Notes: generated from the sequence alone by a model not told the origin. Shown: positions 35,405-46,525, counted from the first letter of the stretch. The stretch: DNA of 64,000 bases from Armillaria gallica (GCA_037576215.1 JBANDB010000004.1:6820001-6884000), one strand, 5' to 3'. Program-made: numbers and translations.

Positions 35405-36520
35405 GTTCAGGACCTCAGGGGTTGGGATGGGGCTTGGGGAAGGGCTTCCTCCTCTGATGACGCTGTTGACGTGCTCTTCGTCAGGGAGTTCCTCGGTTCT
35501 GGAGCTATTGGCGGTGTGGTATATCGTCTCTCCCCGGTCATCAATGCTGGGGTAGTCACTCGCCTCGATCCTCCCTGCCTCAACATCGATTCTTCTGAAC
35601 TCTGCTGCTCGCTCTGCCTCTGCTCTCCTCCTTTCTCGGTTGTACCAATTGAGTCCCTGCTCGTCGACTTGGTAATGCGGGTTGAGCTCCTGCGCGATGT
35701 TGATTGCTGACCTCGGTGGCTCCCTCTGTCTTCTTGGGATGGCGAGTCTGTTCGAGGCCTCTGGGACTCCCCGAGAGGGGAACTCGGGCGTCGAAGGCTG
35801 TCTGGTGGAGACCGGGGGGGTGGGAGATCGTGTCGTGATTCGTACCGGGGTATCCCAATAGTGAGGGGCAGCATAGGGATTTGGGTGGTAGGGGAAGAAG
35901 GCACTGATGGGGAGATTGAGATTGTCCCAGACGAGATCGAGCTCGGAAGTGGAACTGACGCATATTTTATAGGGGTCAGGGGCAGCTGCTGGTATCCTGC
36001 TACCCCCAGGATGACTGCTGGCAGGTTGCTCGGCGGCTGGGGATGCGCCAGGGCCTGCTCGCCCCAAGCTGAGTCGGACAAGGTATCTTGCCAAGTCTGC
36101 GGCGGTAGGAGCGTCTTGTACTGCTGGATGGGGGGTAACGCCGGCGGACTGGTGAGAGGAAGGTGGGTTGGTAGAAAGCTCGATAAAGGGGAGCCTTGCT
36201 CTGGCAGAACCTCCATCGCTTCCTTCCTGAACGCCGACTTCCACCTCCCCAGGAATGTTTTCTTCGTCTCTCCCATCGAGGCTAGAGTGCTCGTTGACGG
36301 CTGGGGCTCGTGGCGGTAAGGGTGGGTAGAAGTGCGCCAGTGGTGGCTGCTGTGGGAGGACATAGTTTAGCGGTGGTGGGGGGTATTGAATCCTTCTGTT
36401 GCGTCTGCGACGAGTGGTCCTTTGGTAGTGTATAATCACCAATACAAGCGTTGCTGCGAAAAAGGCTAGTCCAACACCGAGGTAGACCGTGGATAGCAGA
36501 ATCTCGAGTGTTGTCAACAT
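35288..36520 (-). CDS. Gypsy B first ORF: N-terminal membrane segment plus Pro/Arg-rich region
   Basis: About 410 codons from the first ATG at 36520, only some 45 bp inside the 5' LTR. Residues 7-30 (ILLSTVYLGVGLAFFAATLV and onward) form one strong membrane helix. A basic stop-transfer cluster RTTRRRRNRR follows, predicting an outside N-terminus and cytosolic remainder. Then come Pro-rich stretches (PPPPLNYVLPQQPPL), a low-complexity region and a charged Arg/Glu-rich helix (NRERRRAEAERAAEFRR). The C-terminal 40 residues overlap the next frame, so the natural product is probably a longer fusion into gag. There are no stops over 1.2 kb despite decay elsewhere, which supports a genuine protein. 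No known family was recognised. Confidence 0.6.
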   Translation of the reverse strand: MLTTLEILLSTVYLGVGLAFFAATLVLVIIHYQRTTRRRRNRRIQYPPPPLNYVLPQQPPLAHFYPPLPPRAPAVNEHSSLDGRDEENIPGEVEVGVQEGSDGGSARARLPFIELSTNPPSSHQSAGVTPHPAVQDAPTAADLARYLVRLSLGRAGPGASPAAEQPASSHPGGSRIPAAAPDPYKICVSSTSELDLVWDNLNLPISAFFPYHPNPYAAPHYWDTPVRITTRSPTPPVSTRQPSTPEFPSRGVPEASNRLAIPRRQREPPRSAINIAQELNPHYQVDEQGLNWYNRERRRAEAERAAEFRRIDVEAGRIEASDYPSIDDRGETIYHTANSSRTEELPDEEHVNSVIRGGSPSPSPIPTPEVLNTPPANHPDNHRPGAVPPVDRQTGSGPRRPLRHVPGGAL

Positions 36521-36564
36521 CTGTAGGCTTTGGTTAAGGAGCAAGGGGTAAGCTTCGAGCTAAT

Positions 36565-36989
36565 TATTAAACCCGAACTCCTATCAAGGGTAAACAACGG
36601 CTGTCTCACGTTCGGGCAGTCACCGATGTGTCCCTTTAAACAATAGGCATCAAGGCTAAGTCCTTAGCTGTCTGCGACGAATTAAGCGATAGTTTCGGTA
36701 TAGATTAAAGTTAGCTCGAAGCTGGGGTACATACAGTGAGAGCTACTACTTAAGTATGCGAAGTGAGGGTTTTAATAATAGACCGTGTAAGAAAGATAAA
36801 GTTCATGAACATGCGTCGTTGGAGCGAGAACGTATGGGCACACAATAGCGAAGCGATATGGTGCAACAACGAAGTGATAACATGGGAATGTCGTCTTGTA
36901 GCCCTTGTTACTCCTGTGATCAGTGGCCCGGTCGGTCCGGTTTCCCGTGATAAGATAAGATAAGGCAAAAAAACAAATAAATCATAACA
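36565..36989 (-). repeat. 5' LTR of gypsy B
   Basis: 425 bp, partner of 31669-32092, with the same TATTAAACCC...CATAACA limits on the plus strand. Followed by the GAAAT target copy at 36990-36994. Confidence 0.88.
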
Positions 36990-39489
36990 GAAATGGACTT
37001 TGTGAGCAAATGGACACCATAATCATATTCTGCAGTTCATAAAACCCCCAAACAATGTCATTGCATAATATTAGAATGGTCAGAAAAAATCTGATCAGCA
37101 GAGACACTTAATAAGGAGGTAAGGGGGGAATCATGAAGACTGGGGCAACAGATAATTCTGATACTTTGGGAATGCTATACATTGATTTGTGAGCATACTT
37201 ACACTATGTTTTCTAGCTATTTTTTATACTACAAGTACAAATTTATAAATAGAGTAAATATGTGAGACTTTGTAAGGCTGTAAGGCTTTAGCTTAGTAAA
37301 AATTGTAGTTGATGTATAGTCCTTTAACTTTCTAAAGTAACAACAACTCCTCAATGTTGCCATGTTTGGATAAAAAATGTATGGTTTTATTGAGTGATGA
37401 ATGGATTATTAAATGCTGTTTAGCTGTGGATTACAGAGCTGCCATTGCTGTGCTGAGGAGTATGTATGGGTTAACATTTTCTCAAGGCTGTGGCATTGTA
37501 ACAGCCTTAGTAAACATGGTCTATAGTTGCCATAGCTGTAATTGTCATAGCTGGAAGGGTACTCACATTAATCACATCATTTCATTAAGTGATCAATGGG
37601 CATGTCAACTAGGTGCTTCTGAGTGATGCAGCAATCCTGTTTTAGAATAATTGTTGATTGGAGGTGCTTTGTCATGATGGAATATGGGAATTATGATGCA
37701 TAATGAGATGGGATGGATATTGGTTGCCATAGGGTGAAAGTGATATTGCCATGTGTGCAATCATTGGTTTACTGAAAGACCATTGAAGGGATGGTGATGT
37801 TAATTAGCAGGGAAAATCCATGAATTCTGAGTGTACAGAGCCTGGAGGCTCATCAGCAAACCACACAACCCTCAAGGCAAAGGATATTTCAATAGACAAT
37901 ACATATGGACATGTAGATCCATAATATAACCAAGTTCAGTTAGTGAGCTTGCTAAGTAGGAACTGCTGCTAGATCCAATCTGCATGTGACCCCATCTTCT
38001 TTTTAGTTGCTAAACCTGATTCCCAAACTTGTCCTGATAGAGGCCCTTGGCACTCCCAATCAATTTACACAATACTCTCAAGGAATGTCTCTGCAAGTCC
38101 TCACACACAGTGTGCTCACTCTAACAACAGTGACATGAGGTCCAACTGTGCACACCTGTCACACTTTATGCAACTGCTAGAACAGCTCAACCTGGCTGAT
38201 TCCCTTGCCAACAACACTTCTAAACCTTTACAGAGGCTGGCACACACAAATTCTCTCTTACACTGAACCAGAAAAGGAACAGAGCTCTCTCAGATGGAAC
38301 CAAGTAAACTCTCAAGATTGGTACAGTGTCACTGCCTCTGAAACTCTTTCTTATCTTAAGTAATCTGAAGCTTTTATTTGTGATGTTTCTCTTATTTTAT
38401 TTCTCTGTGAGCTCACTAACTTGTGTTATAGCAAAGACTTGAAGTTACTAACTCTTACACATCGCAACAAGTTCAGGTCCAAACTGAAATTTCATCACTG
38501 TATGTGGGGGGTAGGTAGCTTGTTTTATTACATGAAATTTTACTTTGCTTATACTATGGGAGATTGATTGTTACAAACAATTTCTTAGTAATTTAATTTG
38601 TTGTCAGCTGATAATTCCTCATCTGAACTGGCACAGCACTCTTGATAGAGTGCTGCTTGCTCCTCTGTTAGTAGTCTCAAAGGGCTAAGTGATGTCTACA
38701 TCACTCACCCAGTAGCAGAGTAGCTCATGGGCCTGTACTCAATAGCTGCTTAATCTTTGATCGCCAATCATACATCATATTTGACTTTTGGGTCTGCTTT
38801 GAAGGCGACAGTGTCATATTCTAAATTCAGTAACCAAGAAAAGCTTTAGACTTTGAGCCCACATGCTACTTCCATCAGCTGAAACCCATTTCTAGGCTAT
38901 GCCTGGGGGTTCTCTTGATTATCTCACATGTGATATAATTTCTCCAGATCTCCAGAGACCATGCATTATAGATTACAGATGCGTAGTTATCTAAATTAGT
39001 CTTGGCCTACATACAAGTGCATCCCACTGAGGTTGAATTCTCTACTGCAAACTGATGATTTAGTAAGTGAGCTTGCTCTTTGGCCTTATTGCTGTGCCTG
39101 CCTGTAAAGTACAGTGCAACAACAAAGTCCTTATGTTTTAATTCTGCTGCTTCTTTTTCTATCATAGAGCTTTCTGCCTTTATGACCCTGCTTCTTCACA
39201 TGCTGCTTGCACTGTCAGCCCACTTGCTATGCTCCTGCATTGCTCAACACAAGGTATGGTATTTCATAAAATTACACCCTTAGACACAATGCAGGTGTGA
39301 CACCATATTCAAGTGGATCTAGCCAGTGCTGACTATTTGAGATATTAATCAGCAGCAGAAATGCTCTAAATGGTTCGCAAAAGGCATGGTATTCACTAAG
39401 AACCTAAACACAGACACAGAATCTAAAACAAGCATTGCAGTGTTGTTGTGAGTGCCCATCACTCTCATCAACTATCTCTGATGCAAATA

Positions 39490-40270
39490 TGTCACAGAGA
39501 ATCATGCTTCTGTGCCTGAATGGTAATGGTCCCAGCATGAATCTGTTCTGTCAATACAGACCTCTGCCCAGTCAGCACCACTGGCGACATTATAGCACTT
39601 GACAATGACACCTCCAAGGTGCTTGTCTACAACTGGAAGATGGACGAGTGCACCTACCTTGACAATATAGGTGATAACTAGCATGATCATTGCTTCCAAA
39701 TTATGTTCACCCCACCCACCATTCTCATTGTTTGCATGTGTTCCATCATCATCATCCTGTACACTACCTCATCCTGTACATTACCTCATCCTGCTCCCCC
39801 CCCCCCTCCCACATATCAACACATTCCTTTGGCTGGATCAATGGTGCCAGTGCAATGCCAAACTCAAGCCTCATCCACTCCTAGAGCCATATGTTACATG
39901 TCAAAGCTAAACTCACTGGAGCTCTACTCTCTCTTATTTCTTCCACTAATCTTTACTAGCAAAATATTATCCTGATGCCAATCCTTGCAATCCACCAACA
40001 TAATCTTTCACAAGTGGGCCACCACCATATGAATCTGCCTACATGACTATGCCATGGTCTCACACTGGGAGGAGTATAGTTGTTGCAAAACACTGATCAC
40101 AGTTGTCTTCCCCAGCTGCCTAACCCTACTGACAAAGTCTATGTTCATGAGGTCTGCATGAACAACCTCAAAAATTGAACTGCATCAGGTTATGACAAAG
40201 ATCTTGGTAGGACCACCTTTGGGTCAGGGTTTGGGAAAGTCGCGATTGTTCAGCTGTAATCCAAATACCT
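39490..40270 (+). pseudogene. Decayed F-box-like protein gene, C-terminal propeller-like part
   Basis: A frame at 39583-39680 reads GDIIALDNDTSKVLVYNWK, which resembles the propeller-like C-terminal region of the large F-box protein family of Agaricomycetes (a GDxIALxND...VxNWK block). Further on, in other frames, follow YQHIPLAGSMV (about 39815), LNSLELYSL (about 39910), NIIFHKWATTI (about 39998) and TLITVVFPSCL (about 40095), in the order expected for that family. Many stops and shifts make it non-functional. The N-terminal F-box itself was not found. The assignment rests on remembered family patterns. Confidence 0.42.
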
Positions 40271-41219
40271 GCTCCTTGCTGGTTTAGGACATCTGCATCT
40301 GCCTCCATGATGCACTGCATAGAATGTCTACTACTTGCATTAGAAAAGTGCCTGCCATTGTATAATTATAGTTTGATCTCACAGTTATAATTCTTGATAC
40401 ATTGGTTTCAATCTCATGACCTTGATCCATTGTGACAAGTACAACTTTCTGATTGTCAGCTGTCCGTGGTCACAAACTCATTCTGACATGGTACTATCAA
40501 CAAGCCAACCACTGTGGCTGCAGCATACTTGTCACTGCTGACTATGTTCCTTAATTCTGATGCATCACACAAATTGTGACTGGTGCTGACCCTTCCCCCT
40601 TCATTCATGAGCACTGTACAAAAAGCCATAGCTTCATGATACACACTGTAAAGTCTGCTATTACCATAGTTTGGGTCTTAGTTGAGGTATAGTGAATGTT
40701 TTGAGGTTTCTTTTCTTCTTGAAGTTCTTTGACATTCAGAAATCTTTTCCTGTCTGGATCCTGAAATAATGTGGCAGATAAGTGCATCAATATCCTAGCT
40801 GTGGTTGTCCTTTGGCACAATCATACCTCTTAGATCAAATAGAAGAAATCTCAGAGTGTGGATACATCTCTCACAAAATGGCTAATGGTGTGCCATCCAT
40901 GAAAAAACACCTGTGAAAATGTCCAATGTGTGGGGAGCAGAGAGGGGGGGATCTATACTCTTAGGAAGTATATAGTGGATGTGAGTGGCAGGGTCTTATA
41001 AATACAGCACAAAAACCCAGAGCTTCAGTTTGAGAGCATAAATCAGCCAAGCATAAGATGGGAGGTGCTTATTTCTGTCTTTCATGAGACTGGATGATCT
41101 GCACATTATGTCAATGCACTCAGATTGAGCATAGGATGATAAGAGTCAAATACATACTATGACTGGAGTACTGAGGTCCAAAAAATGCATCAGGAAGCAA
41201 AAGTAGACAAGTTGACTAT
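40271..41219. other. No gene recognised between the F-box-like relic and W2
   Basis: Short frames on both strands (for example minus 40605-40820, 71 codons) carry no recognisable motif. Part may be the 3' end of the F-box-like relic. It ends in CTAT before the Fam-W start. Confidence 0.35.
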
Positions 41220-42493
41220 TGACGAGGCTGGTAATGGGCACCAGTGAAACTAAGCATGGCCTAGCATGAACACACACTAAACCTATATTAAATCCCACTA
41301 AACACACATATACACAATCTCCTTAAGTGCAGAGAGGAGCAAGGAATTTAATTCCACTTGTGCGTTGACAGTATCTCAATGTATCTCAGCAAGCTCACTA
41401 GAACAGTTCATGAAACAATGTATAATTATTGAGCCAATCTTTAATTCTCTGTTTCCTCAAAGCTTCTTACAAGAGAGCACAGTGAACTATGCAACCCTCA
41501 AGGCAAAGAATATTTCAATAGCTAAAATACATGGATATGCAGATCTGCAAAATGACCAAGTTCAGTTAGTGAGCTCACTAAGTATGACTTGCCACTAGAT
41601 CTAATCTGCATGCAATGCTGCCTTTCTTTTAGTTGCTAAACCTGACTTCTAAACTTGTTATGATAGAGGCCCTCAGCACTCCCAATCAATTCACAATACT
41701 CTCAAAAACTGTCCCCACAAGTCCTCATATACAGTGCACTTGCTCTAACAATGGTGCCATGAGGTCCAACTGTGCACACTTGTCACACTTCATGCAACTG
41801 CTAGAACAGCTCAATCTGGCTGATTCCCTTGCAAAAGTACTCAAGACCTACACAGAGGCTGGCACAATACAAATTCTCTCTTACACTGAACCAGAAAAGG
41901 AACAGAGCTCTCTCTCAGATGGAATCCAGTAAACTCTCAAGATGGGCAAAGCATCACTGCCTCCAAATCTCTTTCTTATCTCAAGTAAACCAAAGTTTTG
42001 ATCCAAAATGTTTCGATTGTTCTATTTCACTGTGAGCTCACTAAACTTGCATTCTAGCTGAGACTCAAAGTTACTAACTCTTATGCATCACAACCAGTCC
42101 AGATCGAAACTGAAACTGTATTACTATACATAGGGGGTAGGTAGCTTTCCTTAATACATGAATTTCTGCTCTACTTATGCTACAGGGGACTGATTATTAC
42201 AAACAGTTCTTTAGTAATTTAATGCATTATTGGCCAGTAATACCTTGTCCAAGCTGGCCCAAGCTGGTATGGTGCTCTGCCAAGAGCACCACTAGTTTCT
42301 CTTTTTATTAGTCTCAAAGAGCTGAGCGATGTCTATGTCACTCACCTTAACAGCAGAGTAGCCCATGGGCTTGCACTAAATAGATACTTAATCCTCAATC
42401 ACTGATCATACTTCATATTCAGTTTTCAAATCTGCTCTAAAGGTGACAGTGTCATATTCTAGACTCAGTAACCAAGGAATGCTTCAGATTTTG
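41220..42493 (+). mobile_element. Fam-W repeat copy W2 (truncated)
   Basis: It starts TGACGAGGCTGGTAATGGGC and matches W1 across both its halves, which fixes the collinearity of W1 around its insertions. It is cut at 42493 by a gypsy LTR relic. The start resembles that of Fam-K (TGATGTGCTTGGTAATGGGC), suggesting that W and K are related families. Confidence 0.65.
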
Positions 42494-42797
42494 TGTTAGA
42501 CCTAAACTCCAATCAAGAGTAAACAATGGCTGTCTCATGTTCAGGCAGTCACTGCTGAGTCTCAAAGAGAAAGGAGAGAAGGCTAATGTTTTAGCATCTT
42601 AGTGAGAATTAGCAAGAGTAATTGGTATAGATAAATGTTAGCTCAAAGCTGGAGAACATACAGCGAGAGCTACACTACCTATATACTAAAAGTGAGGGTC
42701 TAAAAATAAGTCTCTTGTGAGAGAAAGAAGTGATAACTCATGTAAAGTGAACAGAAGGTGAACAACAACTGTGAGGTGTTTGATAGAATCAGCCCGG
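42494..42797 (-). repeat. Gypsy B/D-type LTR relic
   Basis: TGTTAGACCTAAACTCC followed by about 300 bp resembles the first three quarters of the LTRs at 31669 and 57736, for example AGTAAACAATGGCTGTC and the GTTAGCTCAAAGCTGG stretch. It is more diverged, keeps the ancestral TG start, and is cut by Fam-X at 42798. No internal region adjoins, so it is a solo LTR or fragment. Confidence 0.65.
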
Positions 42798-43122
42798 TGA
42801 TGAGCCTAGACTTCCATGGCAATGGCAATACCAACTCAGAATGAGATTGGGTAATTTAACATAGTAGCATGGCTATCAAGGTGATTGTGTGTGCGAGTGG
42901 TTTGAGGCACCTCCATGCAGTAAATCAATTCATCTATATGCAAGTATACACTCCGACTTTAAGTCTGCAAAGTAGTACTGCTTGGTAGTTGAGTACTAGA
43001 TGCTTTGGCTATAAGCCAGTAGGGATCTCTTGAAGGGAGAGGGGACGGAAACAGGTATGATGTTAATACCATGAATCTGTATGAGAAAATGTGCTGTGAA
43101 ACTAGAAAATGTTGCTAGACTG

Positions 43123-44891
43123 TGATGAGCCTTGACTTCCGTGGCAATGGCAACACCCAAAACTCAGTGAGAGCTTAGGCAATTAACATAGCAACACAGC
43201 AATCAAGGCAATGTGTTTGCGAGTGGTTCGGTGCACCTCCGTGCGGTCAATTCCTCAATAACACAAGATACACTGCGACTTTCAGTCAGCAAAGTAGTAC
43301 TCTTGGTCAAGGAGTACTAATAGATGTTGGCTGTAAGCCGGGAAGGATCTCGATAAACGAGATGGGATGGAATCTGGTATGACTTGAATACCAAGAAACC
43401 GCAATAGAAACTGCGAAAATGGTCTAGAGATCACAAAACTGGATCTAGAAATCGTAGCAATGGTCCAGAAATTGTGGGGATGGACTGGAAAACATAGAGA
43501 GGTGCTGGAAAATGTTGTGATGCTCTAGTAATCGTGGGGGAGGATGAGTAATCGTGTGGAAGGACTGGTAATCATAGCAATAAGCTAGAAATCATAGCAA
43601 CATGCTAGAAATCGTAGCAACGGTCAAGAAAACATGGGGAGGGACTGGAAAACGTGGAGAGGGACTAGAAAACGTTGCGATGCTCTAGTAATCGTGGCAA
43701 TAGACTAGAAGACATTGAAATAGCCTAGTAAACATGGCTTGGGGTGTACCTAATATTGTGAGTCAAAACAATAGCAATAAACGTACAGAGACTGCAAGAA
43801 ACTGGTAGAAATCGTAGCAACTGAGGTGCTGAGTGGGGTGCTGTGGCAATAGATGCACAGCAACTCCGAACAATGATAAAGATGAGGGTGATCCTATGGA
43901 GCTGAACTGGGCCTACACGGAGGCAATACTGAACTGGGCGATGAAAATGATGGCGATGTAGAAGGTGAAGGCAATGAAACAATCCTATGTGGTGAAAGTG
44001 AAGTGATGTTGCAGCATTAAAAGACAAAAGCAAGTTATTGATGCAAGATTTGGTGTATTGGTGCAACCAACAACGTTTAAAGAGTAAAGCAAGCAGTGGG
44101 GAATAACTTGGAGTAACCATAGCTGACTGGTAATGCCGTAGCCTCGTCAACTGGGTAAGAACTAGCTCTAAAAATGCGGTTTCTACCTAGTTTTTATACT
44201 ACAAGTACAATTTTATAAATAGAATATTCTTCGGAGCCTTAGTAAGGCTGTAAGTCCTTGGCTTTTGTAATAGCCATAGTAAACATATGGTATCTGTGGT
44301 TCTAAAGTAACAGCAAGTCCTCGATGTTGCTGTGTATGGATGCGAACCATGTGGTTTTATTGAGCGATGAGCAGATCATAAGGTGCTGTGTAGCAGCGGA
44401 TTATTGAGCTGCAGTTGCCATGCTGAGGTGTATGCATGGGACAATGATAATTCGAAGTCTTGGCACTGTAACAGCCTTAGTAAATGCGGTCTATAGTTGC
44501 CGTAGCTGTAATTATCATAGCTGGGAGGGTACTTGCATCAATCACATCATTTCATTAAATGATTGATGGGCACATCAACCAGATGCTTCTGAGTGATGTA
44601 GCAACCCTGTTTTAGAATGATTGTCGATCAAAGGTGCCTTGCCGTGATGAGATACGGTAATTGTGATGCGAGGCGAGCTGGGAAGGATAATGGGGTGTGT
44701 GAGGAGTGGATGTCATGGTGTTAGGACTGGATCTGAATGTTTGTGGCTTATACTGTGAAAATCCACGGTATTATCGAGTGTTGGCAGTGTTATGGAGTGT
44801 GTGAGGGTTATAATGGCGTCGTTTTGAAGGTATTGGGTGATAAATGGATAAATCTGCGAATTCTGAGCGTACAGAGCCTGGAGGCTCATCA
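43123..44891 (+). mobile_element. Fam-X repeat copy inside X6 (subfamily of X0)
   Basis: 1769 bp, starting TGATGAGCCTTGACTTCC and ending GGAGGCTCATCA. Flanking 4-mers ACTG (43119-43122) and ACGG (44892-44895) differ by one base. Its opening (CCCAAAACTCAG) groups it with X0. Region 43385-43740 is a degenerate tandem array (see the separate entry). No coding sequence. Confidence 0.82.
43385..43740 (+). repeat. Degenerate tandem array inside Fam-X
   Basis: About a dozen units of roughly 25-35 bp are built around AGAAATCGTAGCAATGGTC, GGGATGGACTGGAAAACAT and GATGCTCTAGTAATCGTGG. X0 has a shorter version at about 2690-2850. Copy-number differences between copies explain part of the length variation of the family. 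Confidence 0.6.
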
Positions 44892-45900
44892 ACGGTAATC
44901 TAAGCAGGGCAAACAGTGGAGGATGGACTAAACTGATGGCAATCGGTCTAGAAGTGAAAGAGTTGATGAGAAAATGCAATGCTGAAGTCAAGTGAGGCAA
45001 GAGATAACATAGAAAGAGGTACTGAAGGTGGAATGGTGAGAGAAAATGTGGAACTACAAAAACTGGTGATGATACTGGTCCTATGTGATGTGATGGTCCT
45101 GAGTTGATGTTGAAACTGGTCTTGTACTGAAACGATCTATCCTATGTCAAAACTAACCTTCAAGTCCACTTGAGGGACTATCCTATACTGATGCAATATG
45201 AAAACTTGCTGATACTGATCCTAAGTCTACTCAGAGACTACCCAAGTGGGCAATGATAATGGTGGTGAAAGTGAAATGGTAAAAACTCCAATGGTGTGAA
45301 AATGAAACAATGATGGCCTAGTAAAAGATAACGTGGGCAAGGTATGGTGTGGTGATCATGTATTGGCACAATATGAGTGTGTACCAATAGTGTTAAGAGC
45401 AAAGAGCAAGTGTGGAATAACTCTGGTGAGTTTAAGAGTTGACATGCAATCAAGAATATGCTGAGGTAAACAGTGAATAAACATAGTTTACTGGTGATAA
45501 TTGATGTAGACTGGTCAACTGGCGATGAACTCATGGTGAACAGACATAAACTGTGATCTACTCCTAGCTACATTTTTCTAGCTAGCTTTTATACTACAAG
45601 TACAAATTTATAAATAGTGTAAGTATGAGCGACTTAGTAAGACTGTAAGACCTTAGCTTAGTAAAATCGTAGGGAATGTATGGTCCTTTGTCTTCGAAAG
45701 TAACAGCAACTCTTTTACATTGCCATGTTCAGATGGAAACTGTATGGTTTTATTCAGTGACAAGCAGGTCACTAAGTGCTGTTTAGCTGTGGATTTCTGG
45801 GCAATAGTCATCATGCTGAGGAGTATGTGTGAGGCTATGTTTTCTCAAGGCCTTGGCATTGTAAGAGCCTTAGTAAACATGGTCTGTAGTTGCTGTAGCT

Positions 45901-46360
45901 AAACACAAGAAGAATAGCAAAAACAAGATGTACAGCATCAAGACCGGCACAACAGGCCTACAATATCACCTCATTAAGGAACACTTGTGGCTCTGGTTTT
46001 CTGCACAGGCAGATGTATCTCTAGCCCAAATGCTATGGATATGTCCATACAGCTCTAGCCCTACAGCATGGATAATACCCATGGTTAAAATAGCAACACT
46101 TACAGTAGCAATTACTGCTCAAAGACCACCCAATACAGATCATTATGCTTTAAATCTTGATATTCTCTCAGAGGCTCATGAGGATAAAAAATATTGGAAA
46201 TGGCAATGCTTAGTCATCCACTGCCACATCCAAATTCAGCAACATGTTCATTGCAGTACCAAAAACATAGGTGTTGATATTCCAGCTCTGGTGGTCAGTG
46301 TGGAGCCATGTAAAAAAAATGTAGGACAGAATATATTGCTAAATGATATATCACACTGAT
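45901..46360 (+). pseudogene. Possible BED-finger-like fragment of a DNA transposon
   Basis: A 143-codon frame opens with MYSIKTGTTGLQYHLIKEH, which resembles the second half of a BED zinc finger (GT...L..HL...H) at the start of hAT transposases. The upstream Cys pair is absent because the sequence adjoins the truncated X6 at 45900. The rest of the frame is not recognised. Confidence 0.3.
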
Positions 46361-46457
46361 CTCGACGATGTGCCAACAACATGAGATGGATTCAATGCGT
46401 CAGGACAGGATGATGTTAAATGGCTCAACTCAAAAGTGCATTTAAAAATTAATGCAT

Positions 46458-46525
46458 TGACTAGTAATTGAACTCACAACATATAGAACAAACAACAATC
46501 ATAACCATTAAACTAAGAAGATATA
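46458..46525 (-). other. Degenerate tRNA-like unit
   Basis: The minus strand shows CTTAGTTTAATGGTTATG (A-box-like, 46501-46518) and GTGAGTTCAATTACT (B-box-like, 46463-46477). The stems do not pair well, so this is not a functional tRNA gene. It may be a SINE head or a decayed tRNA. Confidence 0.35.

Larger units (their letters stand above)
31669..36989 (-). mobile_element. Ty3/gypsy element B, internally deleted
   Basis: LTRs 31669-32092 and 36565-36989 (424 and 425 bp) are flanked by GAAAT on both sides (31664-31668, 36990-36994). The LTRs differ at about 13 positions by eye (roughly 97% identical), nearly all at CpG/TpG/CpA sites, so this is a young insertion. The coding order on the minus strand is a membrane-anchored gag-region ORF, then a gap, then RNase H, integrase and chromodomain. 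Protease, RT and most of gag are missing: the sequence jumps from RNase H (about 34095) to a short piece matching the RT-upstream linker of gypsy D (about 61390), then to a foreign block. It is non-autonomous. Confidence 0.88.
31329..37197. mobile_element. Unclassified element Z inside X5, host of gypsy B
   Basis: The sequences 31329-31663 and 36995-37197 interrupt X5 and flank gypsy B, so they belong to one insertion of about 540 bp. Near-matching 8-9-mers, CCTTACTA (31321-31328) and CTTACACTA (37198-37206), could be a hAT-type 8-bp duplication with one change. The left part is packed with short repeats of ATCTG, CAGATAT and GATATCC (31340-31500), typical of subterminal regions of hAT elements. 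No transposase. Class assignment is tentative. Confidence 0.4.
28359..37856 (+). mobile_element. Fam-X repeat copy X5 inside W1
   Basis: It starts TGATGAGCCTAGACTTTC and ends GGAGGCTCATCA, with a perfect 4-bp duplication GCAA (28355-28358, 37857-37860). It is split by Fam-K (28654-30588) and by the element at about 31329-37197 that carries gypsy B. The remaining parts, 28359-28653, 30593-31320 and about 37200-37856, are collinear with other Fam-X copies. Confidence 0.85.
28094..39302 (+). mobile_element. Fam-W repeat copy W1 (outermost layer of a nest)
   Basis: The left part (28094-28358) and right part (37861-39302) match, in order, the copy at 41220-42493. It starts TGATGAGGCTGGTGACTGG. 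The proposed end GGTGTGACA at 39302 is followed by CCAT, which also precedes the start (28090-28093); this makes a 4-bp duplication and an element of about 1.7 kb, the size class of Fam-X and Fam-Y. The right end is inferred from those two agreements only, so it is less sure than the left. It contains an (AC)n run near 28175. The two W copies encode a similar short peptide (SNCAHLSHFMQLLEQLNLAD), but no gene can be supported. Confidence 0.55.
42798..45900 (+). mobile_element. Fam-X repeat copy X6, 3' truncated, with another Fam-X inside
   Basis: It starts TGATGAGCCTAGACTTCC after CCGG (42794-42797). It is interrupted by another Fam-X at 43123-44891 and then continues collinearly to 45900, where the match stops abruptly at TGCTGTAGCT. 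The last few hundred bases and the 3' terminus are missing. Confidence 0.75.

Noticed and set aside
35861..36319. 152-codon plus-strand ORF
   Set aside because: Antisense shadow of the gypsy B first ORF.
35407..36363. 318-codon minus-strand ORF rich in Ser and Pro
   Set aside because: It lies in another frame of the membrane-anchored ORF and lacks the hydrophobic start; GC-rich, low-complexity sequence keeps several frames open. Only its continuation after 35404 links to gag.
46458..46525. tRNA gene
   Set aside because: A- and B-box-like words exist but the acceptor, anticodon and T stems do not pair.
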